The notes under the pieces are model-generated. The model made no database searches. It was not told where the DNA came from and saw only the letters and a program-made list of their open reading frames with translations. From contig CM068377.1 in the NCBI GenBank assembly GCA_034770075.1, positions 70,720,358 to 70,784,357 of the forward strand: 64,000 bases of DNA, in the 5' to 3' direction. This stretch comes from Aralia elata. Lineage: Eukaryota; Streptophyta; Magnoliopsida; Apiales; Araliaceae. Positions 22,001 to 34,524 of this stretch are shown one piece after another. Within the stretch, counting starts at the first letter, position 1; each line of letters opens with the position of its first letter. The position numbers and the translations under genes were made by a program.

Positions 22001-22823
22001 AACTCTTTGAATATGATAAAACTCTCTCTATGATGTGATGATTGAATTCTAACAATTACAAGTATTTATAGATAAATATCTAAAACCTAGAAGAATTCTA
22101 ATCTAATTCTGCTTCGGAAGTCTTCACTCTGCAAATATGGTAGGATTCTAAATCCTTCTCAATCTCTGAAATCTAGCTTTTAGTAGTTTCCTTTTCAAAT
22201 TAGATTTAGTTTCCAAATCCAAGTCTTCTTCCGTTTCCTTTTCTAATTCAGCATTAATTTCTATATTTATCTTCAACTCAGATTCCATATCAAAATCTGC
22301 TTCCCATAGTCAAAGATACTTTCCATGTATGATTGTAACTTCATCTCCAAATCCAACACTTATCGCGAACGTAGAGTAAACCTCGAAATCTTAGAGTAAC
22401 TAGCTGCCGAGTAAACTTGCCAATCGTAGAGTTCTCAGCTAGACATAGAGTAACTTCGCTCGCTCGACTGAAAACGTAGAGTGTCGTGCCTGGTCGTAGA
22501 GTCTTCAGCCTCCCAGCCATATAGCTCCCACTCTACGAACGTAGAGTACTAAATCAAATCGTCGCGGGACTCTAACTTAACCTTCCTGTTATCGTAGAGT
22601 TGTCAGGCTTCCACTGTAACACTACGAACGTAAAGCCTTCACCCAACGATCGTAGAGTATTCTGCAAAACAACATAAAACTTAGCATTAAACTCCATATT
22701 TACAAAATCACATCAATTCTTCATAAAATCTATAAACACCTTAATTAAGCTCATAAACACAGAAAACATATAATAATACTAAGCATAAAGGAACTAAAAA
22801 CATAGAATATTTTGCACCTATCA
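19097..22823 (-). repeat. 3' LTR of the Athila element, interrupted by a solo Tat LTR
   Basis: In + orientation it runs tgggaagctg...cacctatca. Its parts 19097-19319 and 21401-22823 are collinear with 46768-48378. A GTAGAGT-rich stretch lies at 22365-22660. A minus-strand TATAAATA is at 22063-22070. Confidence 0.9.
19325..21395 (+). mobile_element. Solo LTR of a Tat/Ogre-like element
   Basis: Starts TGTAGACACCC and ends GGCGTCGACA like the LTRs at 14094 and 43411, but is clearly diverged from both. It is flanked by ccagt on each side (19320-19324 and 21396-21400). No internal region follows, so it arose by LTR-LTR recombination of a full element. One CCGCAGATCAATCTGCGG palindrome is at 19688-19705. 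Short frames inside it are not genes. Confidence 0.93.
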
Positions 22824-22838
22824 AATTTTCCCACACTT
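22824..22838 (-). other. Polypurine tract of the Athila element
   Basis: On the minus strand, aagtgtgggaaaatt directly precedes the TGATAGGTGC LTR start. Confidence 0.75.
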
Positions 22839-23972
22839 AGTCTTTACATGTCCTCATGTAAACAGAAATCAAAAACTTATCTGACTTATTCAACCAAGAT
22901 TTCAAAGACCTCAATAACATCATGGAGTACTAACACCAATCACAGAAACCTGACCAACACCTCATTAACCAACTCACAACAACAACTCTGTCATTCCCCA
23001 CAGAACATTATCCAAATCAAAATACCTCCTCACAAATATCTATCATATGATCAACACAAATACCCAACTTAGCTACTATGAAACATCAACTACGCACATT
23101 GACCCATAACTCAAAAATTGATTCTCCTGTAATTCTTTTCAACCACAGAACCAACAGTTTTTCAATTCCTCAGGTGAATGCATTTTATGCTCCATTTCAC
23201 CTTTCACACATTTTTTCCTCTTCAAGTAGGTGCATTTTATGCTCCATCCCACTTATGACTTTCCAGCGAGTGCGTTTTACGCTCCATCTCACTCTTGTGT
23301 TTATGGGTGAGTGCGTTTTACGCTCCATCTCAACCCATCACAAGACATCTACATTTTTTCTTCTTTTTTTCAACACTGTTATAACTTCCATCTTTTCGCT
23401 TCTTTTTTTTCAAGGTTCTATAAACAACATAAACAGTCAAAACAACTCCTGAGTCACAAAATCAGTGCACAAAGTATAATCCCACAAATAACTTAGTCAA
23501 GTAAACATGCCTCTCATATTCAAGCATTCATGCAAAATAATCCAGATTCAGAATTAGTCCATGGATCCTAACTAAGTCATCATTATTCATCAGTCAATTA
23601 AGCATTAAATCAAATTCTGTAAATAAGCATCAATATCCACTTTACGATTTTCAACCTTCAAAAGTTCAACAAAACACTACGATCGTAGAGGCAGAAAAAT
23701 TTCAAAATTTTTGCAGAGCATCATATCCAGCATATCATATCCTAAATAATAACCTAACAACTCAAATAATAACCTAAACCCCTCCCCCACACTCAAACCT
23801 TACATTGTCCCCAATGGAAGATAAACATGCAAAGAAGAAAGTAACTAACTAACATGCAAAAAAAATAAATAAAAAATAAAAAAAAATAAAGGGATAGAAA
23901 ATCAAATCTGATTCATGGGTTGCCTCCCATGCAGCGCATTTGTTTAATGTCGTTTGCCCGACCGCAATCTTC
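22839..23972 (-). other. Athila 3' region without an env-like ORF; contains four short repeats
   Basis: About 1.1 kb between the pol end and the 3' LTR, without a substantial frame. Many Athila elements carry an env-like or unknown ORF here, so it has been lost or was never present. Four imperfect copies of a GTGCGTTTTACGCTCCAT motif lie at about 23175, 23228, 23272 and 23310, each bounded by gtgag-like and ctcac-like ends that can pair. A low-complexity A/T tract is at 23859-23890. Confidence 0.55.
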
Positions 23973-26900
23973 TCAATCTCCATAAAGTGGTTCCTCTAAT
24001 CCAACTGTCTCAACATCTTCCACCTGATACCCTTCATAGAAAGGTTTGAGCCTATGGCCATTCACTTTGAACACCTTTCCTATACCCGGACTCTGAATTT
24101 CTACTGCACCATGATGAAAAATGTTAGTAATAACAAAAGGTCCAACCCATCTAGAACGCAGCTTACCTGAAAATAATTTAAGCCTTGAATGGTAGAGACG
24201 AACTTTCTATCCCACAGCAAAATTCTTCCTCAAAATCTGTTTATCATGAAAGGCTTTAGTTTTGTCCTTGTAAATCTTAGAACTTCATAGGCTTCATTTC
24301 TTAACTCCTCTAGTTCCTGCAACTGCAACTTCCTATGCTCTCCAGCTTGATCGATATCCATGCTGCATTGTTTAATAGCCCAAAAAGCTCTATGCTCCAA
24401 TTCTACAGGTAAGTGACAAGGTTTTCCAAATACTATCCTATATGGTGACATACCAATAGGAGTCTTGTAAGCTGTTCTGTAAGCCCATAGTGCATCTAGC
24501 AACCTCAAACTCCAATCCTTCCTGTTAGGCTTAACCATTTTCTCCAAAATGGACTTGATCTCTCTGTTGGATACCTCAGCTTGACCATTACTCTGGGGAT
24601 GGTATGATGTGGAAACCCTGTGCATCACATTATACTTTTTAAACAGTGCTGCCAGCACCCTATTGCAGAAATGGGTCCCTTTATCACTGATAATGGCTCT
24701 TGGGGCTCCAAACCTGACAAAAATATTAGACTGAACAAAATCTGCAACAACTTTAGAATCATCAGTCCTTGTTGCCTTAGCTTCAACCCATTTAGAGACA
24801 TAATCCACAGCCAAAAGGATATAAGTATTACCAAAAGAAGAAGGAAAGGGTCCCATAAAATCAATTCCCCAGGCATCAAAGATTTCAACAATTAAAATGA
24901 GGGTCTGTGGCATCTGATTCCTATGTGAAATATTTCCAGTCTTTTGATAATTTGCACATGACTTACAAAATAGATAAGAATCTTTAAAAATGGTTTGCCA
25001 ATAAAAACCAAATTCCAAAATCTTGTGAGTAGTTCTTTTTGGTCCAAAATAACCTCCACAAGCATATGAATGACAAAAAGAGAGAATAGAATGAAACTCA
25101 CTATTGGAAACACATCGTCTAATTACCTGATCAGCACAAAATTTCCACAGATGTGGATCATCCCATACATAATACTTTGCATCACTCCTAAACTTATCTT
25201 TCTGAGGTCTAGAGAATTTGTTAGGAACATATGAACTTGCTAAATAATTTACAATGTCAGCATACCAGGGCCTTTCCTCAGTGATTGCAAGTAGATGTTC
25301 ATCTGGAAAAGAATCATGTAATGGTAGTGTCTCCTCATCCCTCACCAGTCTGCTCAAGTGATCTGCAACTAGGTTTTCTGCTCCTTTCTTGTCTTTAATC
25401 TCCAAGTCAAATTCTAGTAGCAGCAGAATCCATCTTATAATTCTTGGCTTTGAGTCCTTCTTGGTTAAGAGATACCTGAGAGCAGCAAGGTCAGAATAAA
25501 CTACTACTTTAGTTCCCAATAAATAAGATCTAAATTTATCTAAAGCAAAAATAACTGATAAAAGTTCTTTCTCAGTCGTAGAGTAGTTTATTTGAGCATC
25601 ATTGAGAGTCCTAGAAGCATAGTAAATGGCATGAACAGTTTTATTCACTCTCTGGCCCAAAACAACTCCCACTGCATAGTTACTTGCATCGCACATGATC
25701 TCAAAGGGTAGTTTCCAGTTGGGTGGTTGGATCACAGGTGCAGAGGTTAACAGTTTCTTCAGTTTGTCAAAAGCCTCCTTGCACTCTTCAGTAAACTGGA
25801 ACTCCACATCTTTCTGCAGCAGCTTGCACAAAGGCAAAGCTATCTTGGAGAAGTCCTTGATAAACCTCCTATAGAAACTTGCATGTCCAAGAAAAGAACG
25901 AATCTCCTGCACTTTTGCAGGGTAAGGTAATGCAGCAATAATTTCTATTTTAGCTTTATCAACTTCTAATCCTCTAGCTAAAACAACATGGCCAAGTACT
26001 ATCCCTTGTTCTACCATAAAATGACATTTTTCCCAATTTAGAACAAGATTAGTTTCTAAGCATCTATCAAGCACCTTAGTCAAATTATCTAAACAAGCAT
26101 CCAAAGTATCACCATGAATTGTGAAATCATCCATAAAAACCTCAATGAAATTCTCTAAAAGATCAGAGAAAATACTTACCATGCATCACTGAAAAGTACC
26201 TGGTGCATTACACAAGCCAAAAGACATTCTTCTATAAGCAAAAGTTCCAAATGGGCATGTGAATGTGGTCTTTTCCTGGTCTTCTGGTGCAATCACAATC
26301 TGGTTGTAACCTGAAAAACCATCTAGAAAACAATAATAAGCATAACCTGCCAATCTTTCTAACATTTGATCAATAAAAGGAAGGGGAAAATGGTCTTTTC
26401 TAGTTACTGCATTCAGCTTCCTGTAATCAATGCACACTCTCCATCCTGTTTGCATTCTTGTTGGCACCAGCTCATTGTTGTCATTCTTGATGACTGTAAT
26501 TCCAGACTTCTTTGGTACTACTTGAACTGGACTCACCCATTGGCTATCTCAAATTGGATAGATTATACCTGCATCTAACAACTTCAGAACTTCTTTCTTG
26601 ACTACCTCCATCATGGGTGGATTCAGCCTTCTTTGTGCTTCCCTGGTTGGTTTAGCTCCATCTTCCAACAAAATTCTATGCATACACATGGCAGGGCTTA
26701 TTCCTTTGATATCTGCTATTGTCCAACTAAAAACAGTGATGTGATCCCTAAGAATTCTAAGCAATTTGTCTTCCTGCACTTTGGTTAGGTTACTAGCAAT
26801 TATCACTGGCAATGTATCATCGGTCCCTAGGTATGCATACTTCAAGTGCACAGGTAATGGCTTCAAATCTAAGATTGGGGCCTGCATAACTGATGGTAAC

Positions 26901-28238
26901 AATTTTTGATGAGTGGCAGGTAATTGAATAGAATTGGCTGCATATTTATTTGAAATTTTGGGCAAGGAATGCAATGCAGCCACAGCCTCCTTCAATTCTT
27001 GGCTCTGCTCAACTTCTTCTTCTTTGTCTATCTCCAAGCTGTTAGTAATGACAACTTGCAAATCTTCCTTATGTATGTGCTCAAAAGAGTGCTGCACCAA
27101 GGAATCAATCACATCAATAGCAAAAACTGGATTAATATCACTAGGGTACCTCATTGCCTTATATATATTGAATTTAATCTTCTTTCCATCAAACTCCATG
27201 GTTAAGGTCCCATTATGTACATCAATCATGGTTCTTACTGTTTTCAAAAATGGCCTTCCCAACAAGATATGTGCAGGGTTTGGAGATGTGTCATCCTCCA
27301 TATCCACTATATAAAAGTCTGTAGGGAAGATTAACTCATTCACCTGTACTAAAACATCCTCAATTACCCCTTGAGGGTAAGTATTAGTCCTATCAGCCAG
27401 TTGAATAATAACACCAGTTTGTTTTAAAGGACCTAGATTTAAAGAAGCAAATATAGATAAAGGCATGACATTAATTGAAGCTCCTAAATCTAACATAACT
27501 TTCTCAAACCTGGTGTTACCTATCCTACATGGTATGGTGAACATGCCTGGATCCTTGCATTTAGGGGGCATCTTTCTTTGCAGCACTGCTGAGACATTCT
27601 TTCCAACAGTGACTCTTTCATCATCTTTCAGCTTCCTTTTGTTAGTGCACAACTCTTTCAAAAATTTCGCATATCTTGGCACCTGTTTGATTGCATCTAA
27701 CAATGGTATATTGACTTCCACCTTTCTGAAGGTCTCCAAAATTTCCTTTTCTTTCTCATCTTTCCTTGAAGTCCTGTGATTTCTAGGTGGAAAAGGTAGG
27801 GAATTAGTTTTAACTGAAATCACAGAGTTAATATTTACCTTAGGTGGTGCAGTTCCCTCCTTAGCTTTCTCTTCATCAAAGTCTGCAGTAGCTGTGGGCA
27901 CTTCCAGCTCTTTCCCACTCCTTAGTGTAATGGCACATGCATTCTCCCTTAGATTCACAACTGTTTGGGAGGGTAACTTTCCTGAGCCTTGGGATTCCAA
28001 TTTTCCTACTGTGGTTACAAGTTGCCCCAATTGATTTCTCAAATCCTGGACTGAAGTCTTTGTCTCCTGCTGGAACTGTTGTGTCTGGTTCATGAATTGT
28101 TGAGTGTTATTCATGAACTGTTGTGTCTATCCCATCAGTGCTTTGAACATCTCTTCCATGGAAGTTTCAGAAGGTGTTGGTGTTGCTGTTTTAGGTTGGT
28201 ATTGAACTGGTTGAAAGCCCTGCTGCCTATGTGGAAAG
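23973..28238 (-). pseudogene. pol: Athila pro-pol (end of gag, protease, RT, RNase H, integrase), with stops
   Basis: Reading down from 28238: the rest of Gag with repeated QQFMNNTQQF-type Gln/Asn stretches; protease MLDLGASINVMP near 27489; RT with FMDD at 26126-26137; RNase H with MCDASNYAVG and VADHLS; integrase with GIDFMGP, SDKGTHF and a NGQAEVSNREIK Glu; then a GPF module (WVGPFVITN). Lesions: an in-frame TAG near 28126, TGA at 26549-26551 and TGA at 26183-26185 (both between blocks of the same frame), a frameshift around 24270-24285, and a further TAG in the GPF region. At least some stops fit C-to-T change at CGA or CAG codons. It cannot encode a full polyprotein. Confidence 0.9.
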
Positions 28239-28243
28239 ACAGG

Positions 28244-30399
28244 TGTAGACACCCAAATTTTGCGTTCCCTGTACTAACCATGACAGGAGGGCAAAATCGT
28301 CAATTGAACCGGCTTGCGGGAGTGAAGGAGTGGGCCCAAGGGCGAGCACCCGACACCACCGCAGGGATTGGCAATCAAAGCGGATGTGACAATAAGGCCA
28401 TCCGAGACAGACATCCCCGAATGAGGTGGCGCGTCTCCCGGAGATTCCCGGACTGCGAAATACGAGCCCTTCGACGGAAATCAACGGTATGGCACGGAAA
28501 TCGAGACAAGGTGCAGAAAATGAGAAAATCAGTACAGTCAGCCGCAGATCAATCCGCGGCCAAGGACGGAACTCGAGACGGCACGGGACTCGAGCGCACG
28601 GGACTCGAGCGCGGCTGGGGGGAGAACCAAGGGCCAGCCGCAGATCAATCTGCGGCCAGCCGCAGATCAATCTGCGACCAGCCGCAGATCAATCTGCGGC
28701 TGCCCTTGGCAGTCCCTTATCAGGCCAGTTCGCATACAGAAACGAAAAGGGGGAGGAAGAAGAAAAAAATCCAGCAGCAGCAGCTCGGAAATAGGGAGAA
28801 AACAGCAACAAAATAAGGGCAATTAGGAGAGAAAAAGAGTGAAAAGAGTGAGGAATTGTACCAATTTTGTGAGATTATATCTCATATTTTCTACTCTACT
28901 CAATACACAAATTCCTACATATTGTGGGGATCATTTTGCAAGGTGAAAATCTTTTGTTTTTGACATTTGCTCGTACCATTTTGATAGGCTCTTATTATCC
29001 GAATCCTCTTAAATGTATCCTTTTTTTGCGTTGTATTGTGAAATCATGGATTAGGGATTATTAGTGAGGGTTCCATCGGAACAAAATTCTTCCTAATAAC
29101 CCGAGGATATCCAATTGGTGGAATTTCTAGCTTATTTATGGTGATTGTTTGGATGTAATTTAGTTAGACTATCATTTTCGGATATCATGGTGTATTAGGC
29201 AATCCGTGTTGTTTTAGTTTCGTAGAATTCGTTTTGCGGGTATGTAGTAATCTTGGGTGTGAGCCTAGGAATGCGACCCCGTGGTTCAAATCCGATGATG
29301 GACGTGTTGATACATGTAATGGATGCAAGGTACTCGTGTTGTTGTAACATGTAATCGTTGGGCCTTAAAACGACGCTAGAGCGAGAATCGGGTTTAAGGC
29401 CCCGTAATAGTAAAATATGTGATTGTTGGCGTTAGGGGATATTTTGATGGCTTACATGCCCATGAATAGCCCCTACGCGTTTGATATTTAGTTCGAATTG
29501 TATCATCCAACAAAATGATTTCAAAACCAAAACAATCAAGATTTTGCCAAAATTAATCAAAGTAGGATATTAGCATCACGAGGCTAAAAATTGGAAGTGC
29601 TAATGAAAGTCGATTCCTATTTTACGAGAAAGCCAAAAGGAAGTTGTTTCCAAACGTCACAAAAAATGGTTTTATAAAGAGAAATAAACGTTTTACTAAA
29701 CTTTGGTACATAGGGCGAAAGAGATTCTAGAAATTGCCTATCATTTATGAAAGCAACGTATAAATCTCGATTCCTATTTTGGCTAAGGTTTAACAAACTC
29801 ATGTTTTACCAAAACAAACACTTAATGAAAATCTCATAGCTTTTGTCAATTTAAAATCAAATCTTTCTCAATAAGAAAATAAGGCTTTCTCGTAAATACC
29901 GAAAAGACATTTTTAAGCACTCTCAAAATTAAAGCACGATTTTCTCTAAGAAATCCAAATGATTCTTTCATACAAACTCACCACAACATTCATTTAGGCA
30001 CACACACACACACACGCGCATGCATATACGTTTCATGAATTAAAAGATAGGAAAAGTATCAAGATTGCGGTAACCGTATTTCACGGAAGTCGGGGGGTGC
30101 CTAACACCTTCCCCTCGCTTAAGTAAGCCCCCGAACTCTATGAATCTCGATTCGCAGACCATTTAATTCGGAGTCACATATGAGCCAGCGATTTATAAAA
30201 AACGAAAACTCGGATGAGTTGGTACATCCATTTCAAATATACCAACTGGCGACTCTGGTTAATTGGCTCATCATAAAAAACGATCTTTCAAAGTCCCGTC
30301 GACATTAAGTGCCGACCTTTTTCCCAAAATCACCAAAACCAAAAGGCAAAAAAAAAATAGGAAAAGGGAACGCGAGACGAGAAAAACCCGGCGTCGACA
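28244..30399 (+). repeat. 5' LTR of Tat element 2 (2156 bp)
   Basis: TGTAGACACCC...GTCGACA. It has three tandem 22-bp units, each holding an 18-bp palindrome starting at 28638, 28660 and 28682 (the middle one with a terminal mismatch). The partner LTR has only one and a remnant. Confidence 0.96.
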
Positions 30400-30401
30400 G
30401 C

Positions 30402-30419
30402 TGGCGACTCTGCTGGGGA
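30402..30419 (+). other. Primer-binding site, Tat element 2
   Basis: Identical to 672-689 of copy 1, 2 nt after the LTR. Confidence 0.85.
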
Positions 30420-31187
30420 ACATTAGAGGGCTTAAGCCGCGTTTAAATCTTGATGCTATCCTATCCTTTAAAATTCATAAAAAGTGTGTGCGTACGATAT
30501 TTTGATTTTTTACTTTTGTTGTGTGAATGCGTGTTTTGTCGAATAAATGAATGATTTGAATGGAATTGCTATTACTTTGAAGTAATCATTTGCATACGGT
30601 GAGGACGATGAATGTGAATGTATGTTGAGAGAGTACCTCCTCCTGAGGCGAACCTGTCGGTTGCTTATTACTGGACTCGAAGGGGCTGCTCCCCGGAGAT
30701 GGCTCAGGAAACGCACCACCCAAATCCGCTCCAATCGAAAGGGCTCAAACGAGTAGATTGCGAAGATTTGGGGACCTTCATGCCGAAAAGCCCGTGAGAG
30801 TAACCCTAGGATAGGTCAGCCTCAGATTAACCCAACGCAGGAAAAGTCTCTTCATACTTTTTTTCGTTTATACGTCTAAATGTCATGATCCCATTCAATA
30901 TTCATATATCCCTTTCCTGTGTCAAAAGAGATTACTAACCTCTGTGAATTGCAGGGAATAGTTGGGGAAGCATAATAAAGCATGTTTAGCGTTGGTTATT
31001 GCATTAAAGGACTACTAACCTTCTGTTTTTCAGGGAAAGATTAAAAAACCCAAAGCACAAAAAGTTACAGCTTTTGCATGCATCCATATCCTTTCATTTC
31101 CCCGGACTAAACTTCGAACCGTTGTTTTATAGGATTGCTCCTCAAACCCGTTCGCAGTCTAAGAAAGCCCAAAATTCTACATCTGAA
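30420..31187 (+). other. 5' leader of Tat element 2
   Basis: Donor-like ACG|GTGAGG at about 30596-30604. Acceptor-like sites end at 30954, 31033 and 31132, spaced 79 and 99 nt (79 and 101 in copy 1). No ORF of note. Confidence 0.55.
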
Positions 31188-34100
31188 ATGGCTGATCTTC
31201 CTAATCATGGTTCCATATCTCGGGAAGAGTTTGATGACTTCAAGAAACAGATGATGGAAATGGCCACGATGCTAAAAGAGCAGTTTTTACTCAGACAGGA
31301 TCCGCCAAGCCAAGGACCACATAATATTCCACCACCAGGGGGTGACCAGAATCCTCCTAAAAATATTGTAAACCTGGGTAAGGATGACCAACCCCAACTC
31401 AAGGACGAGCCAGTCATTCCAAAGGCCGTTCCCATACCTAACAAGACAGTGATTACTATCCCAGAGGAAGGGGACACCGACGACCTTCGGAAAAAAATGA
31501 GACACATGGAGGAGACCATCCAATCTCTGCGAGGCATAGGCTCCCTGGGTAGGGTCAATTACTCGGATCTGTGTGTTTTCCCCGGAACCAGATATCCAGA
31601 AAAGTTCAAAGTCCCCGAGTTTGAAAAATACAATGGAAAGGGAGACCCCTACACGCATTTGAAAATATACATTGGAGAACTCGGGTCTTATGCCGAGGAC
31701 GAGGGGTTGAGGATGCAGCTATTCCAGAAAAGCTTAACAGGGGAGGCGAGGATCTGGTATGCCCGCCTTGACAACGCCCGAATCCACAACTGGGAGGAAT
31801 TGACCCATACTTTCTTAACCCAATACAGCTTTCAGGCCCAGATGGCCCCTGACAGGTACCAAATGACAAAAGTTAAGAAGCAGCCTAGGGAATCCTTCAG
31901 GGAATATGCACAACGATGGAGGGGCATGGCCGCGCAAGTGAACCCCCCGATGAGCGAATCGGAGATGGTGATGACTTTTGTAGACATTCAGGAGGCACCG
32001 TATTATGAACGAGTCATATCAGGGATTGGTAGGCCTTTCGCCGAAATGTTAAAACACGGAGAAATGGTGGACATGGGTTTGAAATCCGGCAAAATTCGAG
32101 ATCTCACGGCTTTGGAAACGGCTGCAGAACAGATCCAAAGCGGTAATTATGGCAGCACTTCCCGAAGGGTGCAAAAGAAAAAAGAGGAGGACGTTTCCCT
32201 CATCCTTCAGGGCTCGTCCAAAAAAGCAGAAAGCCATCTTCCGGTACAGGTGCAGAGGGTAGGGCCATCCCGGCAGCCCAACTTCACAGATCAAAGAGCA
32301 GAGGGACGAAGGAGGTATGAAGCCTCGCAAAATCGAGTATTCACCCCACTCGGGGAACCTCTCGAGCGGATTTTGGCGGTATTGATGGCCCAAAAGAAGA
32401 TAATCAATTTGGCTCCCCCAAGTGACCCGAAGGGAAGGAGATTTGACCCAAGCAAACGGTGCGCCTACCACTCGGGTTCCCCGGGTCATGATACACAAGA
32501 TTGTTGGACATTGAAACATATAATTCAGAACATGATCGACAATGGGGAAATTGTGGTGGAACAACCAGACTCCCCGAATGTTAAGGCAAATCCCCTGCCA
32601 AGACATGATGGGGGGGGAGTCAATGTGACGGAGGCAAGTGAGGCTGGGGGGCCACCAAGATTGAACTATGTGCAGAAAATTGAGGAAATGATCAATGTGA
32701 TACATGATCATGGGAGTGCACGAGGAGCGCCCATCAGGTTGATAGGGGTAGGTACGAATAGCACGGAAGGACCGGTCAAGTTGACGGCTCCGAGGCCCAT
32801 CATCTTTGCGGCAAGGCCGCAGCTCCCTATCAGTAGTCTAAAGACTGTACCCTGGAATTATGGGGAAACGCCAGAGGAAGCGGCCAGTTGTGCTTCTGTG
32901 ACGACAAAGGGGAACCCCTTATATCTTCCCGGGCGAGTCCTTGAAAGCCAAAAGAAAAAAAAATGAAGAGATTTTCGAGGACAGGGCCATAGAATTCTTG
33001 AGAAGGATGGATCACCCGGAAACGAGGGGGATTCAGATTTTAAATGAGGAGTCAACCTTAACATCAGTCATGGACCTGGTGTTGTCATCCAATAAGCATT
33101 GCAAAACTTTGACGAAGGTTCTGGAGGAGGCATACGTGCCCAAGGAAATTAGTGAGGAAGGTTTCGGCCAGCTGGTGGGCCATTTGATGGAGAGCGACGT
33201 GATATCCTTTGCAGATGAGGACATACCCAAGGAAGGAAGGGGACACCGGAAACTGCTACATATTGCGGTAATCTCCTCGGGGTATATCATGAATGGGGTA
33301 TTGATTGATGGGGGATCGGCATTGAATATTTGTCCCCTCAGCACATTGCAGAAGATGAACATTAATCCCAAGCGCCTACGGGCCAGTCACGTGGTGGTGC
33401 GGGCTTTCGATGGTTCCCGAAGGGATACAATTGGGGAAATAGAATTACCAGTGGAAATAGGACCCTGTACTTTTGATATCTCTTTCCAGGTCCTAGACAT
33501 CACCGCCAGTTATAACCTGCTGCTGGGGAGGCCGTGGATACACATGGCCGGGGCAGTGCCTTCTACGCTCCACCAACAAATTAAGCTAATCATCAATGGG
33601 AGTCTGGTAACAATCTCGGCCGAATGTGATGACCATTCTCCTCCCAAGGGTGGCCTACCAGTGATCAATGTGGATGAGTCGGCGGCACCAGCCAGCTTTC
33701 AGGCACTAGAGATTAGCGCTCCCCAATACAGATGCTTGGGGGCTCCAGCCGTGAAACAAAGGGTCTCTCCAGAACTTACTTTTGTTGCAAGGGAAATGAT
33801 AAGGATGAAGTTCCAGCCTGGACAAGGGTTAGGAAGAAGTAGTCAGGGAATCACCAAGCCCATTCAACTGCCCCATCAGGTAGGCAAGGCAGGTTTGGGA
33901 TATCATGGAGGTATAACATGGAGAAGCCGTCAGGGCATGGACCCGATTCGATTGATTGGCAGCCCGGTGACCCCGGTCAACAATAAGCAGGGGACTAGCG
34001 AGCCTGTGACTAGAGCAGGGGGTGAAGATTTGGCCCCCACAAACGATGAATTAGCCAAAAGGGAAAGTTTCCTACAGGAGATCGCGGAAGAGTTCGAAAC

Positions 34101-34355
34101 CCAATGCTATATCCCCGGGCAATTAATAAGCAATGAAGAGGGGACGAATGTTGCCACACCAGGAGCCCAACAAAGTGTGCCTATCATCGATTGGGCAGGG
34201 TTGATTATTCCTAAGGGGGGTATGAAGGGAGACTCGGGCGATGTGGCCGTGGTCATCGGGGAAGTGTCCGGTATAAAGCCACCTCTCATCAAGCACATAT
34301 CGTCTGACCTGACCATCGACAATTGGACCGTGAGGCCAATAATATCCAAACAAGG
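31188..34355 (+). pseudogene. gag-pro: gag-pro of Tat element 2, frameshifted at an A9 run
   Basis: The ATG at 31188 (MADLPNHG) matches the start chosen in copy 1. The Gag core and the CAYHSGSPGHDTQDC knuckle are conserved. A run of nine A (32955-32963) has one more base than the equivalent copy 1 stretch and shifts the frame between nucleocapsid and protease. The frame then continues to 34355 with protease LIDGGSA and an intact region where copy 1 is shifted. The last bases CAAGG form the donor of the pro/RT intron. The indel is in a homopolymer, so an assembly error is possible. Confidence 0.88.
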
Positions 34356-34524
34356 GTAAAAACCCGACGTCAGGATGGTAGACCCCAGAGGATGGGGGAA
34401 CGAAGAAGTTCTATTTTTGTTGTTGTTTTATTTCTGCATAATTATGTCGTTCCTTCGTGTTATTTGAAAATGCGATCATCGTGGAAAATGATTTATATAT
34501 GACAAGTATTTTGTTTCATGTCAG
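34356..34524 (+). other. Intron (169 nt) between pro and RT, Tat element 2
   Basis: CAAGG|GTAAAA...catgtcag|GTG. Removal joins pro to the RT frame in phase (34526 matches the frame of the ORF covering 34457-35089). Its length and ends match copy 1. Confidence 0.87.

Noticed and set aside
23078..23496. Small ORFs as a residual env-like gene of Athila
   Set aside because: They lie on the strand opposite to the element and consist of repeat-derived sequence.
32049..32711. 220-codon minus-strand frame opposite gag of copy 2 (146 codons in copy 1 at 2661-3101)
   Set aside because: Mirror of a strongly coding sense frame, different lengths in the two copies, no start or motif conservation.
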